Positions 1 through 4,631 of a stretch of 8,434 bases of DNA are shown here, piece after piece. The notes under the pieces were generated by a model. That model saw only the letters and a program-made list of their open reading frames with translations. It was not told the DNA's origin and did no database searches. This DNA comes from JAZDDE01 sp039714435 (GTDB taxonomy: Bacteria > Gemmatimonadota > Gemmatimonadetes > Palauibacterales > Palauibacteraceae): the NCBI GenBank assembly GCA_039714435.1, contig JBDLJJ010000117.1:1-8434 (forward strand), read 5' to 3'. The position numbers and the translations under genes are program-made. Numbering within the stretch: position 1 is the first letter of the stretch; each line of letters starts with the position of its first letter.

Positions 1-140
1 GCCGCGTCCTGCGGACCCACGGTCGCCTGTCCGCCCGCTGCCGCCTGTCCACTGGCGGTCGCCGTCGCCGCACCACCTGAGGACCAAGGCATGACGAGCA
101 GTGCCGCGGTCCACACAGCCAGTCCTGCCAGCCGCTTCAT
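1..140 (-). CDS. 5' end of a secreted protein (partial, runs off left edge)
   Basis: Reading leftward from the ATG at 140-138, an open frame of 46 codons runs without a stop to the window edge. Its N-terminus is a textbook Sec signal peptide: MKR, then a hydrophobic core around residues 4-18 (LAGLAVWTAALLVMP), then a small-residue region with likely cleavage between about residues 24 and 30. The start of the mature protein is low in complexity, rich in Ala, Gly, Gln and Thr, with an AGGQ/SGQ-type repetition typical of a flexible linker after export. A CCGGA lies about 5 nt before the ATG, and an AGGAG lies 14 nt upstream, which is rather far. An in-frame GTG at 155-153 is a less likely start. 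The gene is divergent from the sulfotransferase at 287. Export is inferred with good confidence, but no domain is visible in this fragment, so the function is unknown. Confidence 0.7.
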   Translation of the reverse strand, partial: MKRLAGLAVWTAALLVMPWSSGGAATATASGQAAAGGQATVGPQDA

Positions 141-286
141 TTCGATCCGGTGCACTCCTGCGGGAGGGGCGTTGGTTGAGCGGACCCGCGCATTGCGGCC
201 TTCCCGGTGGTTCGCACAATATGCCGTCCCGTGGCCGGCGCCAAGTCAGGCCGGAGGACGGTTCGGAAGCGATAGGCCCTGTGAAC
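141..286. promoter_or_regulatory. Divergent intergenic region with a weak plus-strand promoter candidate
   Basis: This 146-nt gap separates two divergent genes, so it should hold promoters in both directions. On the plus strand the best match I see is TTGCGG at 193-198 and CACAAT at 215-220 with a 16-nt spacer, which would start transcription near 227 and leave a leader of about 60 nt before the sulfotransferase ATG. The match is only partial and could be chance. No convincing minus-strand promoter and no operator palindrome were recognised. Confidence 0.25.
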
Positions 287-1069
287 ATGATCGACCTGGA
301 CGGGCAAACGGTGCCAGAATCTGCGCTGAGAATCGCTATGTGGTCCGGCCCCAGAAACATCTCGACCGCGCTCATGAGAGCCTGGGAGAATCGGCCCGAT
401 ACGGCGGTCTGCGACGAGCCATTGTACGCTCACTACTTGCAGCGCACGGGCGCCGAGCACCCCGGCCGGGAGCAGGTTCTGGCCGCTCAGGACACGGACT
501 GGCGAGCCGTAGTTCGAGAGCTAACGGGTCCGGTGCCGGGCGGCAGCCCTATCTTCTATCAGAAGCACATGGCGCACCATCTGTTCGAGGACATGCACGG
601 CGACTGGTTATCAGGTCTTCGGCATGCGTTCCTCGTTCGGGAACCTGAGGAAATGCTGACCTCTCTCCTCAAGGTGATCCCCGATCCGGGCGTCTTCGAT
701 ACGGGGCTGGCCCAGCAGTGGGACTTGTTCCAGCGTGTGTCCGAGGCCCGTGGAGAGGCCGCGCCCGTTCTGGACGCCCGTGACGTGCTCGAGCAGCCAG
801 GGGCTGTGCTGGAGCGGCTGTGCGGCGCCCTGGACGTGCGGTTTCTGGAACAGATGCTGTCCTGGCCCCCCGGGCCGCGGGACTCTGACGGCGCCTGGGC
901 TTCCATCTGGTACTCGGGCGTGAACCGTTCGACCGGTTTCCAGCCCTACCGGGCAAAGGATGACAGGGTTCCGGACCGCCTGCGCGGGGTACTGGACGCC
1001 TGCCGGATCTACTATGACAAGCTCTATTCTCACCGGCTGACTCCGGTCACTCCCCTTTCCGAGAGCTGA
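287..1069 (+). CDS. Sulfotransferase-like P-loop protein paired with an aminotransferase
   Basis: A 260-residue protein with the two PAPS-binding signatures of the sulfotransferase fold. Near the N-terminus is a 5'-phosphosulfate-loop-like segment, MWSGPRNISTALMRAW (residues 18-33). Further on, FLVREPEEMLTSLLK (115-129) has Arg118 and Ser126 eight residues apart, matching the Arg-x7-Ser pair that binds the 3'-phosphate of PAPS in sulfotransferases. A YQKHM segment (91-95) supplies candidate catalytic Lys and His. No signal peptide or membrane helix is seen, so it is probably cytoplasmic. The frame is open upstream to 101. I chose ATG 287 because the conserved part begins about 14 residues later and longer versions would run through the divergent intergenic region; GTG 281 is a near alternative. 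The stop lies 4 nt before the next gene's start, so the two are very probably co-translated. The substrate is unknown, and sulfotransferase activity itself is inferred. Confidence 0.85.
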   Translation: MIDLDGQTVPESALRIAMWSGPRNISTALMRAWENRPDTAVCDEPLYAHYLQRTGAEHPGREQVLAAQDTDWRAVVRELTGPVPGGSPIFYQKHMAHHLFEDMHGDWLSGLRHAFLVREPEEMLTSLLKVIPDPGVFDTGLAQQWDLFQRVSEARGEAAPVLDARDVLEQPGAVLERLCGALDVRFLEQMLSWPPGPRDSDGAWASIWYSGVNRSTGFQPYRAKDDRVPDRLRGVLDACRIYYDKLYSHRLTPVTPLSES

Positions 1070-1073
1070 CGAC

Positions 1074-1973
1074 GTGCTCCAGCAATTCGACCCCAGAAAC
1101 CGTGATCTGATCGTCAACGTCAACGGCGAACTGGTTCACCGCGACGAAGCCAGAGTGAGTCCGTTCGACAGTGCCGTGCAGGGAGGGGACGCTGTCTGGG
1201 AGGGCCTGAGGCTATACGACGGAAAGATCTTCAAGCTGGGAGACCATCTGGATCGGCTGCGCGCCTCCGCCAAGGCCCTGGCCTTTGAGGACTTCCCCAC
1301 GGACGAAGAAATCACGGCCCAGCTATCACGAACGCTCGAGGCCAACGGGATGCGGGACGGGGTGCACGTCAGGCTGACGATTTCGCGAGGCGAGAAGATC
1401 ACGTCGGGAATGGACCCGAGACTCAATCAGGCGGGGCCGACGCTGATTATCCTGGCCGAGCACAAAGCGCCCGTTTACGGCCGCGCCGGCCTGAGTCTTA
1501 TCACCAGTTCGCTACGCCGCTTTCCGCCGGATTGTCTGGACCCCAAGATCCATCACGCTAACCTTCTGCAGTCTATTCTGGCCAAGATCGAAGCCAACGT
1601 GGCCGGTGCCGACGACGCTGTCATGCTGGACACGCACGGCTTTGTCGCGGAGACCAACGCCACCCATCTGTTCGTCGTAGGCGGCGGACGGGTGCTGACC
1701 AGCCGGACCGTGGCCTGTCCGGAGGGAATCACGCGGGCCACGGTGCTCGATCTGTGCGCACAGAACGAGATCCCGCACGCCGAAGCCGATCTATCGCTGA
1801 CGGAAGTGTATCGAGCCAACGAAGCTTTCTGTACGGGCACTATGGGAGAACTGGCGGCCGTAGTACGGGTCGATGGCAGAACCATCGGGAGCGGAGAGCC
1901 GGGACCCATGACAGCTCGCTTGAGCGACCTGTTCAAGGACGAAATCCGTCGGAGCGGCACCCCAGTTATCTAG
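1074..1973 (+). CDS. Class IV PLP-dependent aminotransferase (branched-chain/D-amino acid transaminase-like)
   Basis: A 299-residue protein, the normal length for fold-type IV transaminases such as IlvE, D-amino acid transaminase and 4-amino-4-deoxychorismate lyase. Recognisable elements are FDSAVQGGDAVWEGLRLYDG (31-50), the candidate PLP-Schiff-base Lys158 in DPKIHHANLL, Glu193 in FVAETNATHLF (expected to bind the PLP pyridine nitrogen), the phosphate-binding PEGITRATVL (216-225) and the CTGTMGEL motif (253-260). The start is GTG 1074, with GAGAG 8 nt upstream inside the end of the preceding gene, consistent with translational coupling. Class IV enzymes transfer an amino group between an amino acid and a 2-oxo acid, but these motifs do not fix the substrate. 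The HH after the Lys and the pairing with a sulfotransferase set it apart from ordinary IlvE, so I give no gene symbol. Cytoplasmic. Family membership is certain; a role in branched-chain amino acid metabolism is not. Confidence 0.94.
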   Translation: MLQQFDPRNRDLIVNVNGELVHRDEARVSPFDSAVQGGDAVWEGLRLYDGKIFKLGDHLDRLRASAKALAFEDFPTDEEITAQLSRTLEANGMRDGVHVRLTISRGEKITSGMDPRLNQAGPTLIILAEHKAPVYGRAGLSLITSSLRRFPPDCLDPKIHHANLLQSILAKIEANVAGADDAVMLDTHGFVAETNATHLFVVGGGRVLTSRTVACPEGITRATVLDLCAQNEIPHAEADLSLTEVYRANEAFCTGTMGELAAVVRVDGRTIGSGEPGPMTARLSDLFKDEIRRSGTPVI

Positions 1974-2004
1974 AGCGCCACTGAGCTGGCAGCCGGGCAA
2001 ACGG

Positions 2005-2020
2005 TTGGCCGGACGGCCGA
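2005..2020. terminator. Weak hairpin between convergent genes
   Basis: In the 57-nt gap between the aminotransferase stop and the end of the minus-strand small gene, GGCC (2007-2010) and GGCC (2015-2018) can pair around GGAC. A T-A pair and a G-T wobble extend the stem slightly. It is centred between two convergent genes, where a bidirectional terminator would sit. It lacks a T-run on either side and the stem is short, so it may be chance in GC-rich DNA. No other structure was seen in this gap. Confidence 0.2.
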
Positions 2021-2030
2021 GTTGAGCGGT

Positions 2031-2303
2031 CTAAGAGATCCGGATGAACCGCCTCAGAGTCAGCGCGGCCACGATCACGACCCCGGCCGCCGCCAGCCCG
2101 AACAGGGCGTCAAACACGTCACGCTCGACGCATTCGCACTCGCGCGCACCGTCCGCGGCACGCTTGGCGCCATTCGTTTCGCGGCTGGTTTCCTCGGCTG
2201 TATTGGTCGCGGAATCCGCGTGCGCGGAGCAAAAGCGCGACCCTTCGGGCGCGGAGCGTTTGCAGCGCTCTCCCGCTTTGGTACTTCCTTCACATCTGGA
2301 CAC
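2031..2303 (-). CDS. Small membrane-anchored Cys/His (zinc-knuckle-like) protein
   Basis: A 90-residue protein in two parts. The N-terminus has a Cys4-x9-Cys14-x10-Cys25-x2-His28 pattern within the form CxGxTKxGxRCKR...GSxFCxxH, which resembles the short putative zinc-binding module found at the start of many uncharacterised bacterial proteins (DUF5763-like, from memory). A polar, charged linker follows (about 29-60) with a further C-x-C at 56-58. Then comes one hydrophobic helix, about residues 63-83 (FGLAAAGVVIVAAL), and a short basic tail. With no signal peptide and a single helix near the C-terminus, it looks tail-anchored, with the Cys/His domain in the cytoplasm. The GTG start is well supported by a perfect AGGAGG (2310-2315) 6 nt upstream. 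It lies 54 nt downstream of the DUF481-like gene on the same strand and may share its transcript or use its own promoter. Metal binding is inferred and the role is unknown. Confidence 0.8.
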   Translation of the reverse strand: MSRCEGSTKAGERCKRSAPEGSRFCSAHADSATNTAEETSRETNGAKRAADGARECECVERDVFDALFGLAAAGVVIVAALTLRRFIRIS

Positions 2304-2325
2304 GGCCTACCTCCTGTTGACCCTA

Positions 2326-2331
2326 CATATA
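2326..2331 (-). promoter_or_regulatory. Possible -10 element for the small Cys/His gene
   Basis: TATATG on the minus strand lies in a short AT-rich patch (GTACGTATATGTAG) that stands out from its GC-rich surroundings. It sits about 10 nt before the AGGAGG of the 90-residue gene, which would give a leader of about 16 nt. No good -35 is present (CTGAAT lies 19 nt further upstream), so the gene may instead be transcribed from the upstream DUF481-like gene. Confidence 0.25.
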
Positions 2332-2351
2332 CGTACTGGGGCCGCGAGAGA

Positions 2352-2372
2352 TTCAGCTCAGTCGGCGCTGAA
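2352..2372 (-). terminator. 6-bp inverted repeat over the stop of the DUF481-like gene
   Basis: TTCAGC (2352-2357) and GCTGAA (2367-2372) are perfect inverted repeats around a 9-nt loop that contains the stop codon of the DUF481-like gene. On the minus strand the stem is followed by TCTCTCGC rather than a T-run. It could weakly stabilise the mRNA 3' end or attenuate transcription into the downstream small gene. It may also be chance. Confidence 0.2.
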
Positions 2373-3122
2373 CCGCAGAACGAACCGAATGCCGGCGTCG
2401 TCGGCTTCCACATTGAGGGGCGGGCGCGAGTCTCGACGCCAATACCCGGACACACCCACCTCCAACTGGCTCGAGACAGGCACCGTTGCCGAAGCCAACA
2501 AAGAAACCCGGTGGTCACCGAACTCCGACAGCACGGGCTGAAAGAAGCCCGTCACCGAAAGCCCTACCGTCCCCGCAGTCCCCTGAACCGCGACGAGGTT
2601 TGCTCCTCGCAGGTCGGTGCGGGTGGCTCCGGAATCGAGAAGTTCATTCTCCACCATGACTCCGATCCCGACCTCGAGTCCTCCTTCATCCAGCCTGATC
2701 AGGCGGCGCCTGAGCCCACCCCCGATGAGGAGTCGCCGGTCCAGATCGAGAGACTCGTCGGCCTGGATCTGGACGAAGGAAAAGGTACTCAACGCGTCCG
2801 ACAAAACGTACGAATGTCTCAGGTGAGCGGACCGCTCGTGGACCACATTCGCTCCCTCGGAGCGCCTCAGCCGGTAGGACGGATAGAGGCGGAGCCAATG
2901 GCCGCTAGCGGCATCGCCCCGAACGCCAATCGCGGCCTGCAGTCCGAGGTCCACGTAGTCCGCGTTACCCGTATTGCCGTTGAACGAGAGCTGAACCGTG
3001 CCGTACAGATCCTCGCCGGCGCTGCGGTCCAGGCCCTCATAGCTGATGATGACTTGAGCCGAGGCCGCCTGACTGCTCGATATTGTCATTGCCGCAGCTA
3101 GAAGCGTAGTGCGCAGTTTCAA
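2358..3122 (-). CDS. DUF481/YdiY-like outer-membrane beta-barrel protein
   Basis: A 254-residue exported protein. The start is TTG at 3122-3120, chosen because AAGGAGG lies exactly 6 nt upstream and the product then begins with a clean signal peptide: MKLR, a hydrophobic stretch, and AASA followed by Gln at about residue 22-23. The mature part is made of alternating beta-strand-like segments with no membrane helices. It shows a DUF481-style layout: a LSFNGNTGNADY start, paired strands such as LRLYPSYRLRRSEG, SAHLRHSYVLSDALSTFSFV, then a Gly-rich LLIGGGLRRRLI and LEVGIGVMVE. The last strand reads IRFVLRFSAD. DUF481 proteins such as E. coli YdiY are described as stress- or salt-induced outer-membrane proteins without a firm biochemical role. 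It is divergent from the decarboxylase and upstream of the small Cys/His gene. The family call comes from pattern recognition only; an unrelated small beta-barrel is the main alternative. Confidence 0.78.
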   Translation of the reverse strand: MKLRTTLLAAAMTISSSQAASAQVIISYEGLDRSAGEDLYGTVQLSFNGNTGNADYVDLGLQAAIGVRGDAASGHWLRLYPSYRLRRSEGANVVHERSAHLRHSYVLSDALSTFSFVQIQADESLDLDRRLLIGGGLRRRLIRLDEGGLEVGIGVMVENELLDSGATRTDLRGANLVAVQGTAGTVGLSVTGFFQPVLSEFGDHRVSLLASATVPVSSQLEVGVSGYWRRDSRPPLNVEADDAGIRFVLRFSAD

Positions 3123-3227
3123 ACGCCAGCCTCCTTGTTTGAGAGAGTGCAAATGAACACCGGTGCTTGCCCCCTGGCTAGGCGGGCGCCGGTTGCCGGC
3201 CGGGGGCGCTGCGTGAATCTTCGGGCC
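3123..3227. promoter_or_regulatory. Divergent intergenic region, no clear promoter
   Basis: This 105-nt gap separates the divergent DUF481-like and decarboxylase genes. It holds the strong ribosome site AAGGAGG for the minus-strand gene (3129-3135 region) and GC-rich inverted repeats around 3186-3209 (GCGCC paired with GGCGC, and CCGG twice). No -35/-10 pair close to consensus was found in either direction. In-frame alternative starts for the decarboxylase lie here at 3153 (ATG) and 3213 (GTG). Confidence 0.4.
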
Positions 3228-4631
3228 ATGAGACCAGACCACCTGCGCGCCTTGGAGCGCGCCCATGCCCGTTCGGTAGCCTTTCAGGAGTCACTGCCGG
3301 AACGTCCGCAGCACGTAACGGCGACGCTGAGCGAGCTGAGAGAAGCCATCGGAGGGCCGACGCCAGAGGCGGGTTCTCCGTCTGATGAGGTGATCGACCG
3401 GTTAGCGGATGCGGTGGAGCCGGGTCTGATGGGAATGGCCGGGCCCAGATTCTTCGGCTGGGTAATCGGCGCCTCGCACCCGGCGGGAATAGCGGCCGAC
3501 TGGTTGACAAGCGCCTGGGGTCAGAACGCCGGCCTGTACACTGTGACTCCTGCCGCCGCCGTGGTCGAAGAGGTGGCCGCCGGGTGGCTGCTCGACATCC
3601 TTCAGCTGCAGCCGGAGTGTTCCGTCGGTTTCGTGACTGGAGCGACGCTGGCCAACTTCACGTGTCTGGCCGCCGCGCGAGGCGAGATCCTGCGGCAAGC
3701 CGGCTGGGACGTGGAGGCGGACGGACTGTTCGGCGCTCCGCCTGTGCATGTCTACGTGGGCCGCGACGCCCACACCACAGTGTTCTCCGCGCTGCAGTAC
3801 CTGGGCATGGGCCGGGAGCGAGTGATTGCCATCGGAACGGACGATGAGGGACGCATGGACGCCGAGGCGCTCGACATCGCCATGGCGCGGCACGGCGGCC
3901 CGGCCATCGTGGTCACGCAGGCGGGGCAGATCAACACGGGTGCCTTCGACCCGGTCGGCGTCGTATCTGACATCGCGCACCGCCACGGCGCCTGGGTGCA
4001 CGTGGACGGAGCCTTCGGCCTCTGGGCCCGGGCCTGTCCTGCCCGGGCGCACCTGGCGGAAGGGGTGGACTCGGCGGACTCCTGGGCCACGGACGGCCAC
4101 AAGTGGTTGCAAACTCCGTATGACTGTGGCTACGCGATTGTCCGCCATCCGGAGGCGCATCGCCGGGCCATGGCCATCGGCGCCAGCTATCTGCAGACGG
4201 CGGCGGGCGGAGCCTTCGAGCCCAGGGACTATGTGCCCGAGTTGTCGCGCCGGGCCCGAGGCTTCGCTACGTGGGCCGTTCTGCAGGCGCTGGGCCGCGA
4301 GGGAATCGCCAGCCTGGTCGACGGGCACTGCACTCTGGCTCAGAGAATGGCGGAGCGGTTGGCCGATGAGCCCGGCGTCAGGGTAGTCAACCGGGTCGAA
4401 CTCAATCAGGTCATCGTGCAGTTCGGAGACGGCGATCCAGCCGATCGCGACGCCGCAACCGATGCTGTGATCGCCGGAGTGCAGCGCGAAGGGGCCTGCT
4501 GCCTGGCGGGCGCCGAATGGCATGGCCAGCGGGTAATGAGAATCTCGGTGATTTCGTGGCCCACGGCCGAAGCGGATATCGATCTGTGCGCCGAGTCAAT
4601 CCTTGCCGCCTGGCGGGCCGTGCGCGGCTAG
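3228..4631 (+). CDS. Group II PLP-dependent decarboxylase family protein
   Basis: A 467-residue fold-type I PLP enzyme of the pyridoxal-dependent decarboxylase family (relatives include aromatic-L-amino-acid, glutamate and diaminobutyrate decarboxylases). Visible landmarks, numbered from ATG 3228: the N-terminal AGPRFFGWVIG (71-81) and DWLTSAWGQNAGLYTVTPAA (91-110); the cofactor phosphate loop VTGATLANFT (136-145); His182 in GRDAHTTVFSAL, which should stack on PLP; Asp260 in WVHVDGAFGLWA, which should contact the pyridine nitrogen; and the Schiff-base Lys292 in TDGHKWLQTPYDCG. The usual GGSEAN loop is replaced by GATLAN and a GTT-type motif by AGQINTGAFD, so it belongs to a distinct uncharacterised subgroup; substrate and even decarboxylation are unproven. 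Family similarity begins near ATG 3228, which has no strong ribosome site; GTG 3213, with GGGGG 6 nt upstream, is a real alternative, and ATG 3153 is less likely. It ends 4 nt into metH, tail to tail. Confidence 0.92.
   Translation: MRPDHLRALERAHARSVAFQESLPERPQHVTATLSELREAIGGPTPEAGSPSDEVIDRLADAVEPGLMGMAGPRFFGWVIGASHPAGIAADWLTSAWGQNAGLYTVTPAAAVVEEVAAGWLLDILQLQPECSVGFVTGATLANFTCLAAARGEILRQAGWDVEADGLFGAPPVHVYVGRDAHTTVFSALQYLGMGRERVIAIGTDDEGRMDAEALDIAMARHGGPAIVVTQAGQINTGAFDPVGVVSDIAHRHGAWVHVDGAFGLWARACPARAHLAEGVDSADSWATDGHKWLQTPYDCGYAIVRHPEAHRRAMAIGASYLQTAAGGAFEPRDYVPELSRRARGFATWAVLQALGREGIASLVDGHCTLAQRMAERLADEPGVRVVNRVELNQVIVQFGDGDPADRDAATDAVIAGVQREGACCLAGAEWHGQRVMRISVISWPTAEADIDLCAESILAAWRAVRG

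Noticed and set aside
101..286. N-terminal extension of the sulfotransferase frame to 101
   Set aside because: It would cover the divergent promoter region and the start of the minus-strand signal-peptide gene. The extension has no conserved feature, and sulfotransferase similarity begins only after 287.
2022..3101. Long plus-strand open frame (359 codons) opposite the DUF481-like and small Cys/His genes
   Set aside because: Its product is Arg/Pro/Gln-rich with no recognisable domain. The minus strand carries two frames with strong ribosome sites, a signal peptide, a Cys/His motif and a membrane helix, so this is an antisense shadow.
3186..3209. GC-rich inverted repeats between the divergent genes, considered as a terminator or operator
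   Set aside because: The repeats are short and partly overlapping, have no T-run, and lie upstream of both genes where a terminator is not expected. Such palindromes are common in GC-rich DNA.
3135..3227. N-terminal extension of the decarboxylase frame
   Set aside because: The Arg/Ala/Pro-rich extension lies in the divergent intergenic region and does not resemble the family N-terminus. GTG 3213 remains possible, the further starts are unlikely.
3402..4523. 373-codon minus-strand open frame opposite the decarboxylase
   Set aside because: It is antisense to a gene with intact PLP-binding motifs, and its His/Arg/Gly-rich product shows no domain; a typical high-GC shadow frame.
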